Of a stretch of 64,000 nucleotides of DNA, positions 54,801-64,000 are shown piece by piece; position 1 is the stretch's first letter, and the number at the start of each line of letters is the position of its first letter. The stretch is from Phymatolithon calcareum (Eukaryota > Rhodophyta > Florideophyceae > Hapalidiales), in NCBI GenBank assembly GCA_977006965.1, contig OZ345368.1:1240001-1304000 (forward strand). The letters are read 5' to 3'. The translations under genes and the position numbers were made by a program. Below the pieces are notes generated by a model. That model was not told the origin of the DNA. It saw only the letters and a list, made by a program, of their open reading frames with translations, and did no database searches.

Positions 54801-55644
54801 ATCAATCAAGCTTTAATCTGATGCTGCTCAGACCAAGTTATGGGTTACGCTTCAGCCTTGCAATGAATTCCTGCCCTTCGACATGACTTTAGCGGATCAT
54901 CCCATCTACTTCAACTTGTCACAAAAAATGGGAACACTCAGCGGAGCACATCATGCCGCATTATCATCGCGCCCATTGTCCTTAGGAAACAAAACAGAAC
55001 TACCGAAAAAACAGGCAGTTCCACGAACGCTGACACAATAACCGAACAAGACAAACAGAAGAGCGCAACATCACGTCCCTAAACGAGCCTTGGCACGACA
55101 CGGCACAATAAACACAACAGCTTGTAACGTCTGCGCCCCTCAGTCCACAATTGCCCCAATGCCGAGCACGTCTACGTATAGCACTATCTACAACAGCGCC
55201 TGCAACGACGTAGCTGTGGAAAAAGGACTAGCGGTGCCATAAAATGAACAATAAAGCACGGGTAAAACGCGACTATGGACGCGAGGAGGACCTTCGCAAG
55301 CTTACCATTCTCGATCTAATATGAGCTCCAATGACGCTGGACGAGATTCGGCAAATGAAGTTAACACAGATCGGTTTTGCCGGCTACACGCCCTAAACGC
55401 CGCACAATACGACACGCAGCGCAACCCAGCGACATAACCCGCCAAAGTTTCTCCAGTCCTTCACGAAAAGCACCCTCATAGGACAATTATTGCATATCCG
55501 CATTGTTTCACTTGAAAGTTGAACAGTCAGTTCGTTTTTAAATCACATCTGCAATGAAGTTACAAGGAACATAATAAAGTCAGTTCATTTCAAATTTTCA
55601 CTCCAAAAGTCTTCTCCCAGTTCATCATCCCTCAGCGTAAATAG

Positions 55645-55705
55645 CTTCCACAACGCAGAGCTTCAGGGTTCAAATTTCGAAAGATAGTCTTTCAATATCA
55701 TCGGA
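55645..55705. repeat. Direct repeat, copy 1 (with 56308-56370)
   Basis: Both copies contain the block GCAGAGCTTCAGGGTTCAAA and its continuation TTTCGAAAGAT, 660 bases apart. Probably a tandem duplication or paired element ends. Confidence 0.7.
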
Positions 55706-56307
55706 ATGCGAACAAGTGAAAGAACGAGAGCGGTCCTTTGGCGCGTGAGACTTACCTCTACGGGATACTGGAAGAAAAGCTTCTTTCCCTGTTACATCGA
55801 CCAAGGTGCCATCCACTGAGCATGCATGCATCGCTTCTGCTGTGCATTTCGTACGAAGAATAACGTGCAATTCGGTTTGACTCCAACAAGTGCACCAAAT
55901 GCTCAACCTTGCCGAAGCTTCAACGATGCCATAGCATTGACCATCGTCGTTAAACACGACGACTCATGACAAAACTCGAGCTCGTTTAGCGCGAAGCGAC
56001 ACGGATGATGAGGAAACGATGCAAGAATGACCACAGGATACTCGCCGATCTTGGCAACATTGGCAATAACATTTGCGTCGGGCGGCGCCTGTATCTCACA
56101 CTAGAATCTTCCGCATCCATGCCCAAGCTCGCATGCTGCGGAAAAGCGCTGTATTTTAACCATGACGATTGACATCCTCAGCTCTTGACTGGCATTATCT
56201 GTAGTGGCGGAAAACGTTCCCTTGGAGACGAAAACAACAGTTGTGAGACACGAATTAGTTCGTGAACATTTGTAAAGTGCGACAGGGAAGGTCACTATTT
56301 CTCAGCA

Positions 56308-56370
56308 GAAGAAGTTTCCACAAAGCAGAGCTTCAGGGTTCAAATTTCGAAAGATTGACTTTCAGCATCA
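56308..56370. repeat. Direct repeat, copy 2 (with 55645-55705)
   Basis: Same block as copy 1 with a few mismatches towards the edges. Confidence 0.7.
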
Positions 56371-59018
56371 TTGAAAAAGGACCAGGAAATACATGACGTA
56401 CCGCTTCGCTACTCGACCAGGTTTGAAAACTTCATCGGGCTGCATTGATGGGGCGCTCCTCAATGAGCAAGACCACATGTTCTTTCACATCTACAGCGCT
56501 CCGAGGTTTTTTGAATCGTTGATCGATTCTGCCATTTGCAAAGAACCGTCGGCACTGATACTGTCTGGTTCTCGTTTGGAAGTAGTCATCAGCGGCGAGC
56601 TTTGGTATGACACATATATGCACAACGTTTGCGTCGGAAACCAAGTCAAAATTAGTTTAGTTGTGCTAACGACTCAAACAAATCAAATTTAGCCGACCGC
56701 AAGGCCTTTTTAAAATCTACCTGATACAACGGGCACATCCAGTTACACCTAGAAAAAAGTGATCATGCATTGCAAATCCTCTAGATTGGTCCACCGAAGA
56801 AGCGCATCTCTCTGCGAGGAAGTAGTCTAGAGTGAACTAGTGTGGTTTATATTCATTTGCCATAACATGACTGAGAAGTCCGTCGAGGATTCGTTTGCGA
56901 ATGAAACTGCTCCATTATGTTTGATGGACTCCACCCTGCAGCAGTGCTCAAAAAGAGTCCATCTATCAATCACAGCACTGAAGCGCCCGACTGCCGCTGA
57001 AGAGTTTCACTTAGTTCCGAAGATAAAAGTATCGGGTTGTGTTCGATGAGAAATCTTGATCTGTTTGAGCGGATGTTTTGTGGTATAGCTTCAGCGGATG
57101 ATGTTCAGTGCTCTTGTAGGAAGAATGACCCTTCCTGATGGTTGTGAATGGATTAGGAGAAACGTGGAAAATAGAAAGGCATTCCTTGGTGCATGGAAAG
57201 GCGGCTAGTCTTCGCAAACCCATACGCGCTCAAAAAACGAGTAAATGCAGTATTGTTGGATCCGCCCAAGTTCCTCGCGCCATTACTGCGAGCAGAGTCT
57301 CTCAATCATACGGTACGCGTTTCGCCTGTAATGTATCCAAAGGAGCGAGTGCTGCGGGTAACTATTTTAACAGCTGCGAAGGAGATTTTGAGCAGGACGT
57401 GTTCTTCTCCATCGCATTCCAAGAAGCTTTTTGAAACAGTCGAATTGTAATGCACTTTTGTGCGCCTAGCGCTGACCTTGCGCCACCCAAGCTCATGGAA
57501 AGCCCCATAGAACGGCCACATACTATACTGGTATTGTGTTGCTGAGCCTCACTGATATCCGTGTTCTGCGCCTTCCATCCGTGCTGACACAACCGCCGAG
57601 ATGGACAGTTCGGATCATGACTATGAAGCCTGGGAATTATTCAAGTGATGGATTTGCGGAAAATGCGATGTGCGTCTTCCCGATGGTGTTCTGGATCTTG
57701 CGGTGGAAATGAGATATTGCCTTGCTATACCTGCCGCATGTCGGCACAAAAAGTTGAGTAAATACATTCAACCCTGACAACTGAAAGGCCTGGTGGTTGA
57801 AATGCTTACATTCAATGTGCAAACACACTGAGACCAAGACGCACCCATGTATTTGTAACGAGTAGTATTTGGATTTTGGGATATCGTTTCCGGAAACAGT
57901 GCACCTGGATTTAATTTTTTTCACACTTTCGAAGTCCAAAGATTTCGGCTCTAGAACAGTAGCTGTATTTCTTCTTATCGTGCTCCTTTCGGCGACGAGA
58001 AAGCGCTGTGGAAGGGGCGGTTGTAATTATTTGTAAACGTCTCCGAATAATATTTCAATGCTTTTTCAAAATCAAGCGTCACGTTTGGTCCGCTTTATGG
58101 ATTTCATTTTCACGAAGAGATCATGCCGATATGTCCCCAAAAAGCGCTACTTTGACTTGCGTGCTTATGTCATGACCGCATCAACAGGCGCTCGTGGCGA
58201 TATTTCTCGGCAACAAGAGGTGCGCAAAGATTGAGAAGACACCTAATGTTAGCCCGACAAGGATGCTATGGTGCTGTGATGTTGAGCAGTGCGTCTGTTA
58301 ACTAAGCGGGAAAGTAGTTGACTACGCAACTATTCGGAAGGGCATGCTGAATCCCTTATTAGGACACGCGCAAATAAACACGGATCAACAATTCGGCACC
58401 CGAGCGTTTATAACATGGAATCGTGCAAAAATCAGGTCTCGCATTGAGCATAACGCCGGTTCTATGCCAAGGGGAGGTGCGCTGTCTGGGATTATATCCC
58501 TTTCTCGAAAGCAAATGCTAACGTTTGTTGTGAACAGACATGCTTTTGAGTTTCGAAATTATCTCCCATGGTTGATTTGGATCCCTATAAACCAGATACC
58601 AGACATTTAGGAATGTTTCCGAAAGTTGCATCGGGCGTTTGATCATTATCGCCGCACCCGCTACTATTGTCTGTACAGAAACGGTGATCGCGTGCTTCTC
58701 TCGCGACTGTACGACTCGCAACTGGTATCACGATCCCTTTTGTGCCCTCATGGAGTGATCTGTTGGGCACAATGGGGAATGTGTCTCACGTTCCTACATT
58801 TGCTTGTTTCTCTTCGGTTTAATATATAAGAAGTTCCTGCCTTCATCTGAGAAAAGGAAGGTGGATGTTCTTCGGATTTCGGCTCGCCTGCTCGGATCGC
58901 CGCACGCTCAAGTTCGCCTGCACGCTCCTCGAACACGCGGACTTGGAGTTCTCCAACCCTTCATGACCGCAACCGATTCGCCACACAAGCCAGTTCGGTG
59001 ACAATCGCGCTAGCTTTG

Positions 59019-61789
59019 CTGGTGCCTGTTTGACGGAAATTTTCCCGCAATTGAGGACATGAGATCCATATAATTTTTGAAAACGAAAGCTTTCCAATGT
59101 CGGGCTCTCCAAAAGAGTTAAGCTCATAAATAACAACTTTCTTGGTAAATCAGATTCAACCAGAATCTGGTGAAGTGCAACAGATGCATTTTGCGGCACC
59201 ATAAAACTTACTACATGATGAACATACGGGGGGCATTTTCCTCACTTTGCCAACTATACGGTTGATTTGCACGGCGAAAGAAGTCATCATCCAATTCGAA
59301 TTCTCCCTTTTCTCCTTGGCGGGAGTGAAGTGGGTTCTAACATTTCTCTCTAACGTAACTGTATGATCTGAATTGACTGAACGTCGACGAGTAATACTGG
59401 AGTTAACCATGAGTTGCTTGGTCATCACTTCATACTGTCTTCGCTATGTCATGTGCTGCTGACAATCTGGATCGGCACAAGAGAAAAGAAACGAGGTATC
59501 AACGATGTAAGTTTCCAGAATACAAGTTTTCACACAATACGACCATTCCTGACCCCGACATTCAACTCCATATGTAAAATCTCTTAGTGGCATCGACTGA
59601 GAATGTCAATTTGACCACAGGAAGAACATAATATGTCGAATACTTGATGATGAGAGGCTGAAAGCGCATTACGAGAAGGTGCGTCGTTAGGCTGGAGCCA
59701 GCGCGGACGACTTTTTTTTTTTTTTCCTTTCAAGTTTATTTAAAAGCCCCACAGACTTCCGAAGATATGGGCAAGGCTTCCTCTGGTGCTACCTACCTTT
59801 GTGTAGCTCACAAAACGTCCACTAGAATCGCAGACGGGAAAACTTAGGACTCAAAGTAGTCCTATCTCAGTCCTCTACGGGATTGTTGGTGCTTGGACTA
59901 GACCACTTTTTGCCTTGCATTCTGCAGATTAATACAGGCCTTCTTCGTTCTCCATGCGTTCTATGAGTGTCTTGCTAAATAGTAAGAGCTCATCTAGCGC
60001 CTTTTCTGTTTCCAGTCGTTTTTCTCCTTCGAGTTCCTACCCTGCTAGCGTGCGTTCAAGGGTCTCCATATGCTCTCTGGCTCTGGTGCCGAATTCTTCA
60101 GTCATACTTGTTGTTGACACCTGTGGGAATCTGCCACAGGCATACTGCAGTGCGAGTTGTCTGTGCTTCACCTTGGGGAACTTGAGGATTGCTGGCAATT
60201 CTCTTGTTTTGTCGTATGGTATCTTTCTTTTCCGCTTCGATTCTAGGCGGTCTCCTTCCATTTCCAGAAATTTCGATCGAAGTGCTTGCGACGATTGGTT
60301 TGCTTGGATATGCTTTACCGCTTCACCGAACGGCTCTCTGGTCTCCATCGCGGCGATATCTTTCTTCGTGTACTGCCATTCATCGTTGTTTCTTCTTTCT
60401 GGCACTTCCTTTGAATACATACGTTCTTTCGCCTTGTTCCTTCTCAGCATTTTGAAGGCCAACATTTCTCGTCGATGTGCGGCTGCCTGGATCCGGCACA
60501 GGAGACGGAGCCTATCCGTCCTTCCTCGGGCCAGTGGCCCGAATACTTGATTGAAGAATGTTGCTTCTACTTCCTTGACGGCATTTTGTACGTCTTCTGT
60601 CCAGGGCGTTAAGTGCATTGCGTACTCCCAGCGTGGCTGTACTAGTGCCTTGTACATCTGAATACACTTCTGTATACTCAGCCCTTTCTTGAACACTCCC
60701 AGTGTACGCAACTCGTACACGGCCGTCCTTGATTTCTTTAGTCGTTGCATCATTAACGTATCTGTAACTCCTCCGGGGTCTAGGGATACTCCAAGGTACG
60801 TGACCTCTGGAACTTGTGCTAGTACCTTGTTCGCTAGCTTGAATGTCTTGCCCAATGTTTCTTCCAGCGCGGACGACTGCACGGTTTCCCCTTCATATCT
60901 GCAGTGGTATTCTCACCAAACTCTCCATTTAGTGCGCGAACTCTCTGGAAAAAAGGAACATTTCCCCCTATTGGACGAAGAACATGGAGATCGAACCATC
61001 GCATGCCATGAGCAAGAGTAACTCGGCTCACTGTCAACAGTAATGACATCTAGCTCCTCTTTTGATGTTTGGTCCCAAGCACCCTGCAGGGCGTAGCCGA
61101 GAGAGTCTACAAGAGGGCCTTCAGAGATTCTGAGGAATGCATTGCATCTTGGTTGGTCCGCTGGTTAGCTTTTGGTTGCGAACAGAGCTGGAAAATTGGC
61201 GTTTTCTGATGAAGCTTGGCGATGACGAGTACTGTAAGCAGGACTGTCGTTGCTACGCTTTGCCGGCATGGACTCGGCCCAAGCTGCCGAGTGGGCTGAG
61301 GTACCTTCAAAGGGCTTTTAAGCCTTGACGATAACATGGTTTGTGGTCCTAATCTTAGTCGTCTTCACTGGGCGCTGAATTAGGACCCGTTTTACACTCA
61401 GTGACGTGATCGTGCGACGATCGATTTGCTCAGAAATTACTTCCTGAGCAGTGTCAATCACATTTCTTCACTTGGAAATGGCAACCTATAGTCTAAAACA
61501 GTCTTCTCGACTGCGCACCGTCGCTTCCCTGCATGTATAGATGCACCGACCCGTGCGCGGGGTCTTTTTCTTGCGGTACAGAACGTCGGATTCTTGAGAG
61601 TAGACAGCTCAATTTCGTTCCTAGCACAGAGCGATGTGTTTAAAAGTAATAGCTGAGATAGAACTAGCACAGAAGACAAGCTCGCCCTTATGACTTTTGC
61701 ATGAGCGAGTTGTTTCGAATTCGTTTTATAGATTTCTGTGAGCTTTTAAATCGCCCCTCAAGGGAGGTTGTCCGCCAATTAGATATTAG
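59019..61789 (-). mobile_element. piggyBac-like element 2, split by a nested LINE
   Basis: The termini match element 1 after allowing for decay: minus-strand start CTAATATCTAATTGG (61775-61789) and end AAACAGGCACCAG (59019-59031) next to CCTCAATTGCGG. Transposase fragments appear in the right order on the minus strand: ARVGASIHA (near 61.54 kb), HGMRWFDLHVLRPIGGNVP (60.95 kb), then QHMT-stop-RR-QYEV, TRRRSV and the finger PVCSSCSKFYGAAKCIC (59.2-59.45 kb). Without the LINE it would be about 1.6 kb, the same as element 1, so both seem to share the same missing core. Frameshifts and stops make it dead. Confidence 0.8.
59698..60878 (-). mobile_element. LINE family A, copy 3, nested in piggyBac-like element 2
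   Basis: Insert 59713-60863 lies between 15-bp direct repeats CCAGCGCGGACGACT (59698-59712 and 60864-60878). On the minus strand it starts inside the reverse transcriptase at about TFKLANKVLAQVPEVTYLGV (the YLGV palm/thumb motif), continues as LGVFKKGLSIQKCIQMYKAL and FFNQVFGPLARGRTDRL, and ends KRKRKIPYDKTRELPAILKF ... ACGRFPQVSTT. The 3' UTR with GAGGAAGCC...GTGGGGCTTT and a poly(A) tail (T-run at 59712-59725) follows. Open for about 275 codons, so fairly young. Confidence 0.93.
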
Positions 61790-61847
61790 GTTCTCGCATA
61801 ACGTCTCCAGGTAATGTTCGGCAGCCGCTCCAAATTTATCTAATATC

Positions 61848-61997
61848 AATCCTGCGCTCACTTGAATGAACCTTGCGCAGCGCAAGGTTCATTCAAGTGA
61901 GCACAGGATTGCGGACAACACATTTGGTGGTTCACCGATAGTAGGAGCTGTCTGAGACAGCTCCTACTATCGGTGAACCACCGAATGTGTTGTCCGC
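61848..61997. repeat. Two adjoining near-perfect fold-back palindromes
   Basis: Palindrome 1: arms 61848-61878 and 61880-61910 (31 bp, one mismatch). Palindrome 2: arms 61911-61953 and 61955-61997 (43 bp, one mismatch). They touch with no gap. Read on the minus strand, palindrome 2 ends the RNase H coding sequence of the LINE, which then folds back. Confidence 0.93.
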
Positions 61998-64000
61998 CAT
62001 CGAATTGCAGTTGTTGTACGGCTTTGAAAGCTCGGACGGCCGCGAATACCTCGGCGTCGAAGGATGAGCCGATCGCTCCGGTTCTCATGCCAGTTTCCTT
62101 CAGTACGTTGTCCCCGCATAAGATCAAGATACCTGCGCCACCGACTTGATTGGGGATGCTTCGGTACATATCGAGAGTGTCGCCGTCCTCGTCGCAGATG
62201 TTGACTCGCATCTGGGAGTCAGTGGGGGACGTCTGATAGGCGTGTTCTTTCCCATCGTCGAATAACGTTACTCCAATGACAAATCGATTGCTCTCGGCAA
62301 TCGAGTCGGCAGAGGGCTTGTTCTACAAAAATGTTTTCGGAAAGTATGCCGAACACCGCCGGGACCGAATGCGAGTTCTGTGCCGACTGGGACCACCAAA
62401 GATGAGGAGACGTCATCAAGCAGAAAGGTTTGCATTAAGCCTGGTAAGGCACAAAAAGCGCCTTGAAGAAACAGAAGAGTACGTTGGAAGAGATGAGGAC
62501 GTAAAGGAAGCAATGAAGGATATTGAATATCTCAAGATGTATGAAGACTTGCGACAAGCCCTTCAGAAATCCCAGGAGGGATCTGTCACGAAGAAGACGA
62601 GGAGAGAAGAAACAATTAAGGTATGGGAAAAGGAAGAAGAAGGCAGGTCAATGAAGATTCCTATTGAAGGCAAGCTACCAGGGATTCTTTACATAGGAGA
62701 AAGAACAACACGTTTAAGGTGCCTAAGGTTGACATTCAACCGAGCACCCCTTTGGAGGAAATCAGTGTTGGGTGCGTACTGTGGGATTACCGCGGTGGTC
62801 GAACTAGTCGCCTTACAACGTACTCTAGCGTCATCGAAGATGAGTACAGAAATTGAGTTTGAGTGCAAGAGACTTACCGGAGCTCTTGTTGGGAGAGAAT
62901 TACGAATCAAGAACGTTTTGAGCAGCCAGATGACTATAGCGTAGAGATTATGCAAGAGCTGCCCCGTTACTCCAAGGTGAGGCTTTGGGAGCTCTCAAAA
63001 ATAAAATCATCAAATATCCCCATCGTCGAATATCAGCAGAATGTCCGGTTGATTCCGATGTCGAGATTCAAACTTTCGGACGGCTGGGTGACCTCTGTGC
63101 TGAGCGGCGTCAAACGTCCTGATATTGGCGGTATACCATCCTTCGTCCCATCGGACAGAAACTCTTTCGTTTTCGGCTAGGCTCTGCAGAGTTGTTTCCG
63201 GTATTGCACCAACGCTGCCATCCGTCCATATTTCCATGTCCACCGCGTGCTCCGTATTCCTTTCCCCAATGAACCTTCCCGCTGTCGCCAGTTTTTCCGC
63301 CTCGTCGGCCTGTGCGGAGATTGGCGTGTGGAGAATTGAAAGTCAGCCCGCCGAGCGGTCTTTCAGTATGGGACTGTAAATACTGCTCCGCGGCCATGCC
63401 AGAATTCCTTTGGATGCCAGGAGATCGGCGCTGGCGTTGCGCCATGACCTTGTTTGCCGTTTTGACGGTTTGGTGCGTTCGTTCGTTGCTTGTACCACCG
63501 GTGCCCCCCAGTCTATACGAAGAGCCTTTTCCATTACCAGAGCCCCATCCTGTTCGCCAATTTCCCTCAGGTTTCGAATACCGGTCAGTTTACGTAAGTT
63601 AGCAGTTTTTGTTGCTTTCAGAAAACCACGGGAAACACGAGCTGCCTCGTTTCGAGAGACCTGCACTTGCCGAGTGCGGGTCTCAAAACCATGCACCGTG
63701 TATGCATGTGCACCGTAAAGGGCGACCGATTCGCAGTAGCTCTTCCGGAATGCCTCCATAGCGGCCTCGTCCACTCCCCAACTCGTTCCGCTCAGCGCAC
63801 GCATGAAGCTAGTCTTAGCGTTCAGTTTCCGGGAGATTTCTGTGCAGTGTTTCTTGAAGCTTAGCCGTTGGTCGAAATGCACTTCCAGAAATTTGTAGTC
63901 GGTCGTTGCTTCGATAGGTTCACTGTCGATAGTGACTGCCTGGTTCAGTATGTCCTTTGGAAGTCTTCCGCCAGCCGCAAAGCCTAATACTTTTCGTTTC
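61998..64000 (-). mobile_element. LINE with reverse transcriptase and RNase H domains, runs off the window
   Basis: Minus strand. At the window edge the reverse transcriptase end is open (DYKFLEVHFDQRLSFKKH, the palm/thumb region), continuing to 63343. After a frame change comes MEIWTDGSVG (RNase H first Asp). Past a nested insertion the RNase H domain resumes at 62250-61860: GGAGILIL, GAIGSSFDAEVFAA (catalytic Glu) and WFTDSRSCLRQL (catalytic Asp). The element is disrupted by frameshifts, the nested LINE (62265-63018) and the palindromes at 61.85-62.0 kb. Its 5' part lies beyond the window. Confidence 0.85.
62251..63032 (+). mobile_element. LINE family B fragment nested in the RNase H LINE
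   Basis: Insert 62265-63018 lies between direct repeats CCCATCGTCGAATA (62251-62264 and 63019-63032), opposite in orientation to its host LINE. It encodes 222 codons (62276-62944) of a polyprotein end distantly like LINE A: LFYKNVFGKYAEHRRDRMRV, then KIPIEGKLPGILY, RCLRLTFNRAP. A short A-rich tail ends it. Removing it makes the host RNase H frame continuous across the site. Confidence 0.9.

Larger units (their letters stand above)
50887..59018. other. Long gene-poor region (8 kb)
   Basis: Many short frames, none with protein-like composition or family match. It contains the hairpin at 51720-51820, a perfect small palindrome GTAGTACCTTT..AAAGGTACTAC at 52333-52356, three tandem GCGCCAATCA units near 52685-52713, TACTGTACAGTA at 52124-52135, and a direct repeat pair near 55.65 and 56.31 kb. 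Likely old, decayed transposon sequence. Confidence 0.45.

Noticed and set aside
60864-60882. The Met at 60882 as start of the LINE protein
   Set aside because: It lies outside the LINE, in the target duplication and piggyBac-like sequence, so the apparent N terminus is an accident of insertion.
1-64000. CRISPR arrays, rRNA genes, LTR retrotransposons with paired long terminal repeats
   Set aside because: No regular spacer-repeat array, no rRNA-like sequence and no convincing LTR pair were seen by eye. Old, diverged LTRs could have been missed.

Overview
This window looks like a nuclear scaffold from a red alga, most likely a multicellular (florideophyte-type) seaweed; the species is inferred, not shown. 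The clues are a nuclear CpeT/CpcT-type phycobiliprotein lyase, a fused trehalose-6-phosphate synthase/phosphatase, few introns (each gene read here has none or one, of 76-110 bp with GT-AG ends and in one case a perfect TACTAAC branch site), and compact gene islands separated by transposon-rich DNA.

Gene islands. (1) 0-14.6 kb: the 3' end of an RRM-like protein, a small hypothetical protein, a Gfo/Idh/MocA (inositol dehydrogenase-like) oxidoreductase with one intron, cytosolic HSP70, a monoacylglycerol-lipase-like hydrolase with one intron, a TPS-TPP fusion, and a small EF-hand-like protein. (2) 15.2-22.0 kb: three intact GNAT acetyltransferase paralogues plus a decayed fourth, with a C2H2 zinc-finger gene among them. 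(3) 27-32 kb: a Cys/His-rich partial gene, the CpeT/CpcT lyase, a complex I NDUFB2-like subunit read from two exons that overlaps the lyase tail to tail, a mitochondrial enoyl-CoA hydratase, and a 72-residue KIX-domain mini-protein. (4) 46.7-50.8 kb: a UAA-family (SLC35B) nucleotide-sugar transporter, a POP7/Rpp20-like RNase P/MRP subunit from two exons, and a Pro/Gln-rich protein.

Mobile DNA. From about 32.8 kb onward most sequence is transposon debris whose insertion history can be read. One LINE family has three 5'-truncated copies with 14-15 bp target-site duplications (33.3, 45.3 and 59.7 kb). A second LINE fragment sits inside a third LINE that carries an RNase H domain and runs off the window end. 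Two different tRNA-derived SINEs have target duplications and Pol III boxes. Two piggyBac-like elements have matching termini and apparently the same missing transposase core; one of them holds a nested LINE. Several near-perfect fold-back palindromes (40.9, 61.85-62.0 kb) and a perfect 176-bp tandem duplication mark recent rearrangement or assembly artefacts. About 50.9-59.0 kb holds no gene I can support.

How the genes relate: they are housekeeping or metabolic genes with no operon-like logic. The only functional grouping is the GNAT cluster, which looks like birth-and-death evolution by local duplication.
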